Assembly (NCBI GenBank): GCA_902774845.1
Contig: CACYJU010000003.1
Coordinates: forward strand, 1-64,000
From: an uncultured Bacteroidota bacterium
GTDB lineage: Bacteria; Bacteroidota; Bacteroidia; Bacteroidales; P3
Length of the DNA stretch: 64,000 nucleotides
Direction: 5' to 3'
The position numbers were made by a program, and so were the translations under genes. Shown here one piece after another: positions 50,714-58,863 of this stretch; within the stretch, counting starts at the first letter, position 1, and each line of letters begins with the position of its first letter. Below the pieces are notes generated by a model that saw only the letters and a program-made list of their open reading frames with translations, ran no database searches and was not told the origin of the DNA.

Positions 50714-53149
50714 ATGAAGAGAACTCTTTTATTCATTGTAGCCTTAGTGGTTTGCGGATTATCGTTCGCCAAACCCGTAGACGTCAACACCGCCCGCCAG
50801 GTAGCCGTGAACTTCTGGAACCTCCAGACGACCTCAACCTATGATGGATTCACCGTCACAAGCATTGTGAATCCGAATTTCGAGGAGATCTCCGCAACCC
50901 TCGGCGTTACCGGAATGTATGTATTCAACACCGTAGACAACAAAGGATTTGTCATCGTATCATCCGACGATGCCGCACTTCCTATCCTCGGCTATTCTTT
51001 CACCAACGGAATAAACCGTTCCAGAGATCTGCCTTCCAACCTCAAAGGATGGCTCAACCACTATAGCGAAGAGATAGCAGCTGTGGCCGGTTCAACAGCT
51101 GATGAAAATACCGCAGAGCAGTGGAATCAGCTTCTCAACAACACCGCAGCCAAAGCGGCTCCTGGAGCCAAAGCCGTATCTGCTCTCATCCAGACAAAGT
51201 GGGATCAGGACACACCTTACAACAACCTCTGTCCGCTTGACGGTGGTCAACGTTCGGCAACGGGATGTGTCGCCACCGCTATGGCTCAGGTGATGAAATA
51301 CTGGGCTTGGCCGACCACCGGTACCGGAAGCCACTCATACTACTGCTCGAGTGTGAGCCCCGCCCAGACGTTGTCTGTGAACTTCGCCAGCACCACCTAC
51401 GACTGGAGCAACATGCCTGTTGGTGGCGGCTACACAACTTCTTCATGGAACAACACCCAGAAGACCGCTGTCGCCACTTTGATGTACCACTGCGGCGTGA
51501 GCGTGGATATGGAATACACCTACGAGTACGGCAGCGGTGCCTATTCAAGTGATGCCGCATCGGCACTCCGCACCTATTTCGGCTATGACAACGGCATACA
51601 GATGCGTTATAAGAGTTCCTACTCCGATGCCAACTGGATGACATTGCTCAAGAACGAACTCGACGCCGGACGTCCTATGATGTACGGTGGAACCAACTCA
51701 ACCAACGACGGCGGCCACAGCTTCGTTTGCGACGGCTACAATGCCAGCAACCAGTTCCATTTCAACTGGGGATGGAGCGGATATGGCGACGGATTCTTCT
51801 CTCTCTCATCCCTCGCCCCCGGCAGCGGCGGAATAGGTGGTGGCACCTACGACTTCACCTATCTGCAGGAAGCCATCACCGGCATCTCCTCGCCCAACGG
51901 CAATCCCGACACCACCTCATCGCAAACCAATTCCGACCTTGCCACCTATGATGAGTTTACCGTTTCCTCACCTGTGGCCTACGGCAGCACCATCACCGGT
52001 TCCTGCGGATTTGCAAACCTCGGCTCAACCGATTTCACCGGATACCTGGGCGTCGCCGCGTACAACAGCTCGAACACCCTTGTTGCCATGCTGGTTCAGA
52101 CATCTTCCGTAACCCTCGAATCAATGAGTGGCGGTAGCATCGATATCAGCAAGGTGGCCACCTCACCTCTCGTTGCTGGCACATACACGGCAAAGGCCGT
52201 ATATAGTACTAACGGTTCCACCTGGATTCCCATCACAAGCGGCTATGACGGCTGCGCCACAGAGGTCTCGTTCACCATCACCAGCAACGGCGGTGGCGAT
52301 CCCGATCCCGGCACTCAGACCTTCACCCTTCAGACCTATGATAGTTTCACTCTTAACAACACGACCGTAGCCATGGGTGGCACTCTGACGGGAACATGCA
52401 ACATACTGAACACCGGTACCGGCACCTTCAATGGCTATGTCGGAGTAGCAGCTTACAACAGCTCGAACCAGTTCGTTGCCGCACTGGATTACGGCTCGGT
52501 CACCGATGGTTTGGAAACCAACCATTATGTCTCCTTTAATATAGACGCCACCATTTCCTCACCGCTCACAGCTGGTAACTACACTTTGAAAGCTGTCTAC
52601 AGCACGAACAGCGGCGCTTCGTGGACACCCATCACTTCTGGCTACGGCGGTTGTGCGACTTCTGTTGCGTTCACCGTCACAGGCGGCTCTGCAACAACTT
52701 ATACCATCAACGTCAATTCTGCAAACACCTCGATGGGTACAGTATCTGGTGGTGGCATCTTCACATCGGGACAGCAAACCACCATCTCCGCAACTCCTAA
52801 GAGCGGCTATCGGTTCGTGCGCTGGAACGACAACAACACACAGAACCCGCGCACCATCACCGTCACCGGCAACGCCACCTACACCGCCTATTTTGAAGCT
52901 ATCGGCACCAACGCCATCGACGACGTGGCCGCTGCCGACGTGCGGCTCTACCCCAACCCGACCAGCGGTATGCTGACCGTCGACATCGAAGGACTCCAGA
53001 AAGTTGAGGTCATCGACGCCGTGGGTCGCATCATCATCAGCCAGAACAACGGAAACCACGTCGACATGAGCCGTCTCAACAACGGAATCTACTCCGTCCG
53101 CATTACCGTTGACGGCAAAACCATAGTCAAAAAAGTGGCTAAACAATAA
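50714..53149 (+). CDS. C10-family cysteine protease with extended C-terminal repeats and T9SS tail, copy 3
   Basis: 811 residues. Protease part as in copies 1 and 2 (C185 in SATGCVATAMAQVMKYW; H335 in GGHSFVCDGYN). The C-terminal half is longer: two related beta-sandwich repeats (~415-515 and ~535-645; both contain GYxGVAAYNSS and ITSGYxGCAT), a divergent InlB-type B-repeat (~650-715; GTVSGGGIFTSGQQTTISATPKSGYRFVRWND), and a canonical T9SS type A sorting domain (VRLYPNPTSGMLTVDIEG...GIYSVRITVDGKTIVKKVAK). The extra domains probably extend the protease from the surface or bind a ligand. It is separated from copy 2 by a terminator. Confidence 0.92.
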   Translation: MKRTLLFIVALVVCGLSFAKPVDVNTARQVAVNFWNLQTTSTYDGFTVTSIVNPNFEEISATLGVTGMYVFNTVDNKGFVIVSSDDAALPILGYSFTNGINRSRDLPSNLKGWLNHYSEEIAAVAGSTADENTAEQWNQLLNNTAAKAAPGAKAVSALIQTKWDQDTPYNNLCPLDGGQRSATGCVATAMAQVMKYWAWPTTGTGSHSYYCSSVSPAQTLSVNFASTTYDWSNMPVGGGYTTSSWNNTQKTAVATLMYHCGVSVDMEYTYEYGSGAYSSDAASALRTYFGYDNGIQMRYKSSYSDANWMTLLKNELDAGRPMMYGGTNSTNDGGHSFVCDGYNASNQFHFNWGWSGYGDGFFSLSSLAPGSGGIGGGTYDFTYLQEAITGISSPNGNPDTTSSQTNSDLATYDEFTVSSPVAYGSTITGSCGFANLGSTDFTGYLGVAAYNSSNTLVAMLVQTSSVTLESMSGGSIDISKVATSPLVAGTYTAKAVYSTNGSTWIPITSGYDGCATEVSFTITSNGGGDPDPGTQTFTLQTYDSFTLNNTTVAMGGTLTGTCNILNTGTGTFNGYVGVAAYNSSNQFVAALDYGSVTDGLETNHYVSFNIDATISSPLTAGNYTLKAVYSTNSGASWTPITSGYGGCATSVAFTVTGGSATTYTINVNSANTSMGTVSGGGIFTSGQQTTISATPKSGYRFVRWNDNNTQNPRTITVTGNATYTAYFEAIGTNAIDDVAAADVRLYPNPTSGMLTVDIEGLQKVEVIDAVGRIIISQNNGNHVDMSRLNNGIYSVRITVDGKTIVKKVAKQ

Positions 53150-53199
53150 GCAAAAAAAATATTTAGCAACAAAACAAACAATTATATTATAATTCTTTG

Positions 53200-53207
53200 T
53201 ATTTTTG
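53200..53207 (+). promoter_or_regulatory. -7 box for the ferredoxin gene
   Basis: TATTTTTG 31 nt before the start codon; no clear -33 TTG at the usual distance. Confidence 0.55.
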
Positions 53208-53238
53208 CACCTGTTATTAACCCTAAAACAAAACAAAA

Positions 53239-53406
53239 ATGGCTTACAAAATCACTGATTCTTGCGCTGCTTGCGGCACATGCATTGACGAATGCCCCGT
53301 TGGAGCAATCTCCGAAGGCGACATCTATAAGATCGACCCCGACACTTGTGCAAGCTGCGGCACCTGTGCCGACGTCTGCCCGACCGGCGCTATCGTTGAG
53401 GCTTAA
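53239..53406 (+). CDS. 2[4Fe-4S] ferredoxin (clostridial type)
   Basis: 55 residues beginning MAYKITDSCAACGTCIDECP. Two CxxCxxCxxxCP motifs (C9-C12-C15-C19 and C37-C40-C43-C47) bind two [4Fe-4S] clusters. It is a low-potential electron carrier of the kind used by hydrogenases, pyruvate:ferredoxin oxidoreductase and NfnAB-like enzymes, in agreement with hydE and the NfnAB-like gene elsewhere in the window. Own promoter and terminator; no operon partner. Confidence 0.95.
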   Translation: MAYKITDSCAACGTCIDECPVGAISEGDIYKIDPDTCASCGTCADVCPTGAIVEA

Positions 53407-53435
53407 TCAGAATTGTTGATTACTCACAAAACGAA

Positions 53436-53472
53436 AAGCGGGACATTCATCCGAATGCCCCGCTTGCTTTTT
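53436..53472. terminator. Terminator after the ferredoxin gene
   Basis: Stem AGCGGGaCATTC/GAATGcCCCGCT followed by TGCTTTTT; it may also serve the convergent gene. Confidence 0.85.
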
Positions 53473-53488
53473 ATATATAGTATCCTTT

Positions 53489-54340
53489 TTAGATACCGTA
53501 TCTCACCAGTAGCTCTTCAAAATCCTCAGCCCCTTTAAGACATTCCTCATAGTGCGAAGCCCTGTGGTTGGCGGCGCTGTTGCGCTCGTTCTGCACCGCC
53601 TTCGAGAGAGCCTGCAACGCAGCCTTATACTCTGGGTAACGGTTCAGGTATACCTGCTCACGGATGGTGGATTCAGGCGTCTGAGGTGAGTAGTTGCGCA
53701 AAGCCTTCAGAAGCTTCTGCGACGGGGTCTCCACTATCTCTTTCTCCTTCGGCTCGCGAGGGGCGCGGTATTCCGGCTCCGGCTCTTCCACCTGAACGCT
53801 ATCCCACGCCGTGCTTATGGTCGAGAAATACATACCCGGAAGCTCCTCCTGATAGAGCGAGTAGAACTCTTTGAAACGCGCTTCCGACTTATAGTTGGCC
53901 ATCTCGCTCAGAAGAGCGCCACGCTCGTAGAGGTTGGTGTCATACTGCAGATCCGACAGCGACTCACCCAGAGGCTCGTTCCACTGGCCGTTGTTCAACC
54001 TGTAGCGGAAGTTGTAGTTGGCCAGAAGCTGGTAGTATATCGGCATCTGCTCATCGCTGAGTTCGCCAGCATGCTGGTCGAGATAATCCTTATAGACGGT
54101 GAAGCGATCCAACGACCACTCGTCCTCAGCCAGGTAGCGTTTGATGATGTCGAGGTTGAAAGCCAGATCTTTCGTAAGGTCCAGATCGAACGGGTCGGTA
54201 GGAGCCGGCGTGCTATCCACCACCACAGGCTCTTCTTTATCGCCCGAATGCAGGGCTTTCAGCGCCAGGAACACGCCTCCGCCGATAAGCAGGAGTGCGA
54301 TAAGGGCGACCCACCAGAATTTTTTGAAGAATTTTTTCAT
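53489..54340 (-). CDS. Hypothetical membrane-anchored periplasmic protein
   Basis: 283 residues. A basic N-terminus and one transmembrane helix (~8-30, FWWVALIALLLIGGGVFLALKAL) anchor a mostly helical, charged domain. Segments such as DIIKRYLAEDEWSLDRFTVYKDYLDQHAGELSDEQMPIYYQLLANYNFRY and a C-terminal helical stretch (YPEYKAALQALSKAVQNERNS) suggest helical repeats; a Pro/Glu linker (EEPEPEYRAPREPKEKEIVE) divides two halves. Family not recognised. The gene stands alone between the ferredoxin gene and repeat arrays. Confidence 0.7.
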   Translation of the reverse strand: MKKFFKKFWWVALIALLLIGGGVFLALKALHSGDKEEPVVVDSTPAPTDPFDLDLTKDLAFNLDIIKRYLAEDEWSLDRFTVYKDYLDQHAGELSDEQMPIYYQLLANYNFRYRLNNGQWNEPLGESLSDLQYDTNLYERGALLSEMANYKSEARFKEFYSLYQEELPGMYFSTISTAWDSVQVEEPEPEYRAPREPKEKEIVETPSQKLLKALRNYSPQTPESTIREQVYLNRYPEYKAALQALSKAVQNERNSAANHRASHYEECLKGAEDFEELLVRYGI

Positions 54341-54382
54341 GTCTATTTTTAGTTGATATGTTTATACGTTGATATGATGTAC

Positions 54383-54441
54383 GTGTAGGGGTGTAGAGGT
54401 GTAAGGGTGTATTGGTGTATGGGTGTATGGGTGTAGGCGTG
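54383..54441. repeat. Period-8 tandem array
   Basis: Seven units of GTGTAGGG, GTGTAGAG, GTGTAAGG, GTGTATTG and GTGTATGG, followed by a ~12-nt repeat (GTTATCGTTAAG) to ~54480. Confidence 0.85.
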
Positions 54442-54490
54442 TTTTCGTTATCGTTAAGGTTATCGTTAAGGTTATCTATTATCTATTAAC

Positions 54491-54540
54491 TTCATCCATC
54501 TTCCATCTTACTTCTTACTTCTTACTTCTTACTTCTTACT
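54491..54540. repeat. Period-7 pyrimidine-rich array
   Basis: CCATCTT and CTTACTT units running up to and into the stop codon region of the deaminase gene. Confidence 0.8.
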
Positions 54541-55564
54541 GGTTTTCGTATTGCTGTATGTCGTCGTGGAAGAACTCCAGCTTCACGCCTGCTTGGCGGA
54601 AGAGCTCCTCGCTTTCCTCACCCGAATGGTATTTGCGCTCACACACGACACGCTTGATGCCACAGTTGATGATCATCATGGCGCACGTGCGGCAGGGGGT
54701 CATACGGCAGTAGAGTGTGGCGCCGTCGAGGGCGATACCCCTTCTGGCGGCCTGGCAGATGGCGTTCTGCTCGGCATGTACGGTACGCACGCAGTGGTTC
54801 GACACCTTCCCGTCGGCATCGATGCTCTGGCGGAAGAGATGTCCCACCTCGTCGCAATGTGGCAAGCCCGCGGGCGAGCCCACATATCCGGTGACGAGCA
54901 GCTGCTTGTCTTTCACTATCACGCAACCCGAGCGGCCGCGGTCGCAGGTGGCGCGTTTCGACGCGGTGTTGGCGAGCTCCATGAAATACTCGTCCCACGA
55001 CGGACGGTGATAGGTTATCTTCTGCAGCACCTGCTCCACCTGACGGTGCAGCTCCTCGATAGAGCCGCCGTTGTCGAAGTGGAAGTCCGCCTGCTTGATG
55101 CAGACGCCGAGGTTCTGCTTGTTGGGGTCGGTGTTGTCCATCTCGCGTTTCTCGTTGGCGAGGAAGGTCTCGTAGGAGATATGGTCGGTCTCCGAGCCAC
55201 GCAGCACCACCCTCTCGTAACGCACCTTCGGGTCGGCGTCGACGGCGAAGAGGAAGAAGTTAGGTTTGCTGCGCAAGGCCTCCACCTCGCCGGGAGTCCT
55301 CACGCTCTCGATGATGCAGTTGCATCCCGAAGCGCTGGCCTGCTCATAGAGCTGCTCCACGATATAGGAAGGGCCGTGCTGACTGCGCAGGGCGTTGCCC
55401 ACAGCCGTCATGCTGTCGCGGTCGACCGGGAGCCCGCGGCGGTTTATCTCCTCCGTGAGGAAAGCGCGCACCGAGTAGTGCTTGAAACCCTTCTCCTTGA
55501 GCAGATAGTCGACGATAGTGCCTTTGCCCGCACCTATGGTGCCTGTTATGCCGATGGTGATCAT
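54536..55564 (-). CDS. P-loop nucleotide kinase-like / dCMP deaminase fusion
   Basis: 342 residues in two domains. Residues 1-~165 are a dephospho-CoA/NMP-kinase-like P-loop domain (ITGTIGAGKGTIVDYL, Walker A ~7-15; RSQHGPSYIVEQLYEQA; CIIESVRTPGEVEAL). Residues ~185-342 form a zinc-dependent deoxycytidylate deaminase domain with HAEQNAI (zinc ligand and catalytic Glu) and PCRTC. The deaminase half would convert dCMP to dUMP for dTTP synthesis. Similar kinase-deaminase fusions include phage-defence dCTP deaminases, but those are longer and this single gene is equally compatible with ordinary pyrimidine metabolism. Confidence 0.88.
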   Translation of the reverse strand: MITIGITGTIGAGKGTIVDYLLKEKGFKHYSVRAFLTEEINRRGLPVDRDSMTAVGNALRSQHGPSYIVEQLYEQASASGCNCIIESVRTPGEVEALRSKPNFFLFAVDADPKVRYERVVLRGSETDHISYETFLANEKREMDNTDPNKQNLGVCIKQADFHFDNGGSIEELHRQVEQVLQKITYHRPSWDEYFMELANTASKRATCDRGRSGCVIVKDKQLLVTGYVGSPAGLPHCDEVGHLFRQSIDADGKVSNHCVRTVHAEQNAICQAARRGIALDGATLYCRMTPCRTCAMMIINCGIKRVVCERKYHSGEESEELFRQAGVKLEFFHDDIQQYENQ

Positions 55565-55568
55565 TGTT

Positions 55569-55604
55569 GAATGTGTGAATGCGTTAATTCGTTAATGCGT
55601 GAGT
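55569..55604. repeat. Period-8 tandem array
   Basis: GAATGTGT, GAATGCGT, TAATTCGT and TAATGCGT units, leading directly into the palindromic element at 55606. Confidence 0.75.
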
Positions 55605-55605
55605 G

Positions 55606-55625
55606 GTGCGTGCCCGCACAGGGCG
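55606..55625 (+). repeat. Palindromic GC-rich element (3 of 5)
   Basis: GTGCGTGCCCGCACAGGGCG followed by a T-run. Confidence 0.9.
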
Positions 55626-55661
55626 TTTTTTAATGTGTGAATGTGTTATGCTTAACTGTAA

Positions 55662-55742
55662 ATGTCGTGCGAGAGTGAGAGGAATGAAAATCTTGTTTTC
55701 ATTGCCGAACCGAAGCCGACATTGACTCCGCAAGGAGTCAAA
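55662..55742. repeat. Single diverged copy of the 80-nt structured element
   Basis: Outer stem ATGTCG (55662-55667)/CGACAT (55717-55722), inner hairpin AATGAAAA-TCTTG-TTTTCATT (55683-55703) and 3' hairpin TTGACTCC-GCAA-GGAGTCAA (55722-55741). The stems are kept relative to the copies at 16231-16491 while their bases differ. Confidence 0.8.
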
Positions 55743-55751
55743 CCGTAAACT

Positions 55752-56258
55752 CTAAACTTTAAACTTATATTCCAGTTTGGCGAGCTCTTCGTTGGCCTTC
55801 ACTATTTTCTTCTTGAGGCCAGCCTTGTATTCTATCACCTTCTGCTGCATGGCGGCATCGCCGGTGGCCATGATCTGCATCGCCAGGACGGCGGCATTCT
55901 GGGCGCCGTTGATGGCGACGGTGGCGACGGGTATTCCCGGAGGCATCTGCATGATGGCGAAGGTGGCGTCGAGGCCGTCGAGTACGCTTCCGCTGATAGG
56001 CACACCTATGACCGGCAGCGGAGTCTCAGCGGCGATCACACCAGGCAATGCGGCTGCCATTCCGGCGCCGGCGATGATCACCTTGATTCCACGCTTGTGA
56101 GCGTTGCGGGCGAAGTCCGACACCTCCGCAGGTGTGCGGTGGGCCGAGAGGGCGTTCACCTCAAACGGGATTTCCATCTCTTCGAGAAACTTGCAGGCTT
56201 TCTCCATGACCGGAAGGTCGGAGGTGCTGCCCATGATGATGCTTACTAAAGGAGTCAT
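55752..56258 (-). CDS. purE: N5-carboxyaminoimidazole ribonucleotide mutase PurE
   Basis: 168 residues, full length. Signature segments are SIIMGSTSDLPVMEKACKFLEEM (start of the Rossmann-like fold), NALSAHRTPAEVSDFA (catalytic His) and IAGAGMAAALPGVIAAETPLPVIGVPISGS (phosphate loop). PurE shifts the carboxyl group of N5-CAIR to give CAIR in purine synthesis. purK is not adjacent. Confidence 0.96.
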   Translation of the reverse strand: MTPLVSIIMGSTSDLPVMEKACKFLEEMEIPFEVNALSAHRTPAEVSDFARNAHKRGIKVIIAGAGMAAALPGVIAAETPLPVIGVPISGSVLDGLDATFAIMQMPPGIPVATVAINGAQNAAVLAMQIMATGDAAMQQKVIEYKAGLKKKIVKANEELAKLEYKFKV

Positions 56259-56284
56259 ATGATTTGAAAGTTGAAAGTTGAATG

Positions 56285-56304
56285 GTGCGTGCCCGCACAG
56301 GGCG
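56285..56304 (+). repeat. Palindromic GC-rich element (4 of 5)
   Basis: GTGCGTGCCCGCACAGGGCG, followed by eight T and the array at 56311. Confidence 0.9.
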
Positions 56305-56310
56305 TTTTTT

Positions 56311-56350
56311 TTATTGCTTGATTGCTTGATTGCTTGATTGCTTGATTGCT
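56311..56350. repeat. Period-8 tandem array
   Basis: Perfect units of ATTGCTTG, followed by two 7-nt units (CTAACCG). Confidence 0.85.
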
Positions 56351-56363
56351 AACCGCTAACCGC

Positions 56364-57590
56364 TTATATCAACGCTATGAGTACCCAGAGCCAGTGGGCG
56401 GCGATGCCGGCGATGAGGCCGCCTATGGTATGCGCGCCTATGGCCTTGCCTATGAGCTTGCGGTAACCCAGCGAATCCAGCATGGCCGTGTGGGTGGAGA
56501 GGAATCCGCTCCAGCACATGCCCATGGCGGTGAAGACAGCTATGGCGTTGTTGTCGATGATGCCCTCGGCTATGAAGCGTGGCACCAAGCCTATGGCGGC
56601 GCCCACGGCACCCAGCGCCGTGATCGGGAAGGAGACCAGCGCGCCGTGTTTGAATCCGAAGAGCCAGTCGAAGATGAAGTTCACCTTGTCAGCCACCCAC
56701 GTGATAGCCGGCACCCCCTCGTAGGCGGCGCCCGTGTAGGTGCCCGTCTCCGACGAAGGACCGAAGGTGAGCATCATCACTATGGTCGAGATGCAGAGCA
56801 CGCCCGGAATGATAGCCAGCCCTATGCCCACGCCGTCCTTGCCGCCGTCGAGGAGTGAGTTGAGGAATCGCTGTCCGATCGAGCCCTCGCTCTTGAACGA
56901 GATCTGCTGTTCGTCGCCCGTGTCGGTAGCCACCGGCTCGGCCATCTCAGGATAGGACTTCAGGGTGAAATACTGCATCAGGCGCGTCGAGACGATGCTC
57001 CCGATGAAAGCACCCACCAATCCCACCAGCGCCCCCTTGCCGAAGCCCAAGCCCGTCATGAAGGCAATCACCACCAACCCCATGCCGAAGGCCGTTCCGA
57101 AGTTGGTGAGCGACACCAGCTGGTATTTCTTGAAGTATTGAGAGAAATTCTTGTCTTTCGCCAGCGAGATGATGGCGGGGTTGTCGCTCAGGAAGGTCAT
57201 CACCGCACCCAACGCCGCCACTCCTGGCAGGTTGAAGAGCGGTTTCATCAATGGACGCAGCAAGTTCTCCAGCAGTCGCACCACGCCGAACTCCGTGAGC
57301 AGCTTGCTTATCGCGCCCATCAGCACGCAGATGGCCATGATGTAGAATACCGTCTCCATCAGCAGGTGATAAGCCGTCTGCATGAAGGTGTTGAGCATGT
57401 GAGGCAGCGTCATCTTGTAAGAGAGGGCTGCGAAGAAACTCACAAAGAGCAGTAGGAAGATGAAAGCCTCGATGGAGCGTTTGCTGGTAAACTTCAACGG
57501 TCCACGCATGCGGAGCGAGATAGCCAACCGCTCAAAGAGGTTCTCGATCTTGGGGGTGTAGAGTATTGTTTTTTTGCGGTTATTGTTCAT
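56364..57590 (-). CDS. Gate-domain (nucleoside-recognition, YjiH-like) membrane protein
   Basis: 408 residues, about nine to ten transmembrane helices, with two Gate-type segments (LLMETVFYIMAICVLMGAISKLLTEFG ~90-115; GIGLAIIPGVLCISTIVMML ~260-280) typical of the nucleoside-recognition/YjiH family. Conserved stretches include FLSDNPAIISLAKDKNF and NFGTAFGMGLVVIAFMTGLG. Transported molecule unknown. The start overlaps the end of the porin-like gene by 11 nt, so the two are translated from one message and may form an uptake pair across both membranes. Confidence 0.82.
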   Translation of the reverse strand: MNNNRKKTILYTPKIENLFERLAISLRMRGPLKFTSKRSIEAFIFLLLFVSFFAALSYKMTLPHMLNTFMQTAYHLLMETVFYIMAICVLMGAISKLLTEFGVVRLLENLLRPLMKPLFNLPGVAALGAVMTFLSDNPAIISLAKDKNFSQYFKKYQLVSLTNFGTAFGMGLVVIAFMTGLGFGKGALVGLVGAFIGSIVSTRLMQYFTLKSYPEMAEPVATDTGDEQQISFKSEGSIGQRFLNSLLDGGKDGVGIGLAIIPGVLCISTIVMMLTFGPSSETGTYTGAAYEGVPAITWVADKVNFIFDWLFGFKHGALVSFPITALGAVGAAIGLVPRFIAEGIIDNNAIAVFTAMGMCWSGFLSTHTAMLDSLGYRKLIGKAIGAHTIGGLIAGIAAHWLWVLIALI

Positions 57591-58767
57591 CTTTTTCTAT
57601 TTTTTCTTTAAAGACTCGCTCTTTCAGTATCTTGTGGATATTCATGTTCCAGGTGATGCCGATGTTGGCGTTGATGCAGCTCGAAGCCTCAGGACGGCCG
57701 GTAGCCGAGGTGAGGGCGCTCTCGCTGTCGCGTCGGCAGGCCACGAAGCCATGCAGGCGCACATCCTTGTAGAACGACGGGCGCCACTCGAAGCCGAGTC
57801 CGTAGAGCGTGTAGCTGTGGCCTGCGGCCACCAGACAGTCGAGGTTGTTGCCCGTGGTGTTGTAGCTCAGTATGTCCGCCTCCGAGCGGTTCTGCTCGTA
57901 GGCAGCCTTCGCGAAGAGGTTCAGGTCTTTGGTTACGAGGAAGTTCACGCAGGAGACTATGCCGAAGTTCTTGCCCCAGTCGTCGATGGCCATCGAGTGG
58001 TGCAGCAGGTCGAGGTATATGTCCCAGCGGTCGTAGGTGAGCTTGTGTCCCAGCGCGATATAGCCCATGTAGGTGCCCCGCTGGCGCTCGAAGAGGTTGA
58101 CCGAGTAGAGCGTCTTGAAGTGGCCGTAGGTGCCCGACCAGAGGATGTTATACGACATCAGGCCGCTCTTCCACTCCTTGCCCAATCCGGTGCCCACGCC
58201 CGAGCCGTAGTAGACGTAGGGCGAGTTGGCCACCTGCGCCACGATCATGTTGCGGCCGTCCTTGGTCTTATACACCCCCGAGGCGCCCAGCTGGAAGCAG
58301 TAGAAGTTGTCCCAGTAGGTGGTGCTGAAGAGCACGTCGATAGGAGGCGCGTCATATTCGAAGCCGCCCACGGCTATGGCGTCCTTACCCAGGCGGACGG
58401 TCCACTGCTCGTTAGGGTTGAAGTTGAGGTAAAGGAAGTCCGTATTGTCGAAGAGCGAGGCAGTGCCCGACTTAGCCACTATACGCTGGCGGAAGAAGTA
58501 GGAGAACTTCGTGCCCAGGTTGCCGCCGATGAGGAGGTTGAAGTAGCGGCCGTTGAAGCCATAGTGGTGGTAGGTGGTGTCGACCAAGCTCGACTCCGAC
58601 GCCATGTAGTCGAAGTCGGCGCGAGCCTCAAGGCGCAAGGTGGTGAATATAGGCGAGTAGTCGACCTGAGCCGAAGCGCTGAGCGGCAGAAGCGAGAGAG
58701 CCAAGAGAGGCAGAAGCTTGAGTAAGCAATTATGTTTCAATTCCGTGGTAGTTAGAGAGTGTATCAT
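57580..58767 (-). CDS. Porin-like outer-membrane protein (phosphate-selective porin O/P type)
   Basis: 395 residues from the ATG at 58767 (MIHSLTTTELKHNCLLKLLPLLALSLLPLSASAQ signal region); an upstream in-frame start would include the promoter and is rejected. The mature protein has repeated amphipathic strands (EARADFDYMASES; NLGTKFSYFFRQRIV; FLYLNFNPNEQWTVRLGKDAIAVGGFEYD) as in OprO/OprP-like porins of Bacteroidota. It lacks a terminal Phe because a short charged tail (LKERVFKEKIEKDEQ) follows the last strand. A TATCTTTG -7 box lies at 58777-58784, 10 nt upstream. Operonic with the Gate-domain gene. Confidence 0.78.
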   Translation of the reverse strand: MIHSLTTTELKHNCLLKLLPLLALSLLPLSASAQVDYSPIFTTLRLEARADFDYMASESSLVDTTYHHYGFNGRYFNLLIGGNLGTKFSYFFRQRIVAKSGTASLFDNTDFLYLNFNPNEQWTVRLGKDAIAVGGFEYDAPPIDVLFSTTYWDNFYCFQLGASGVYKTKDGRNMIVAQVANSPYVYYGSGVGTGLGKEWKSGLMSYNILWSGTYGHFKTLYSVNLFERQRGTYMGYIALGHKLTYDRWDIYLDLLHHSMAIDDWGKNFGIVSCVNFLVTKDLNLFAKAAYEQNRSEADILSYNTTGNNLDCLVAAGHSYTLYGLGFEWRPSFYKDVRLHGFVACRRDSESALTSATGRPEASSCINANIGITWNMNIHKILKERVFKEKIEKDEQ

Positions 58768-58776
58768 TACAATTTG

Positions 58777-58784
58777 CAAAGATA
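58777..58784 (-). promoter_or_regulatory. -7 box of the porin/Gate operon
   Basis: TATCTTTG on the minus strand, 10 nt before the start codon, implying a very short leader. Confidence 0.6.
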
Positions 58785-58804
58785 CGAAAAAATGTGTGAA
58801 TGTG

Positions 58805-58824
58805 GTGCGTGCCCGCACAGGGCG
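58805..58824 (+). repeat. Palindromic GC-rich element (5 of 5)
   Basis: GTGCGTGCCCGCACAGGGCG between the porin-like and CoA-transferase genes, in the upstream region of the porin promoter. Confidence 0.9.
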
Positions 58825-58863
58825 ATAATTTTATTGCTTAAATACTTGAAAACCTTCACGCAA

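Noticed and set aside
54536..55564. Firm assignment as an anti-phage dCTP deaminase
   Set aside because: Domain order fits, but length and genomic context do not distinguish it from housekeeping dCMP deaminase; no other defence gene is adjacent.
55606..56304. Palindromic GC elements as ordinary intrinsic terminators
   Set aside because: They have a T-run on the plus strand, but the neighbouring genes are all on the minus strand, and the exact sequence is repeated at five places, so a repeat family is the better description.
57574..58725. A 383-codon plus-strand frame
   Set aside because: Antisense to the porin-like gene; composition dominated by Val, Ala and Glu from reverse reading of barrel codons.
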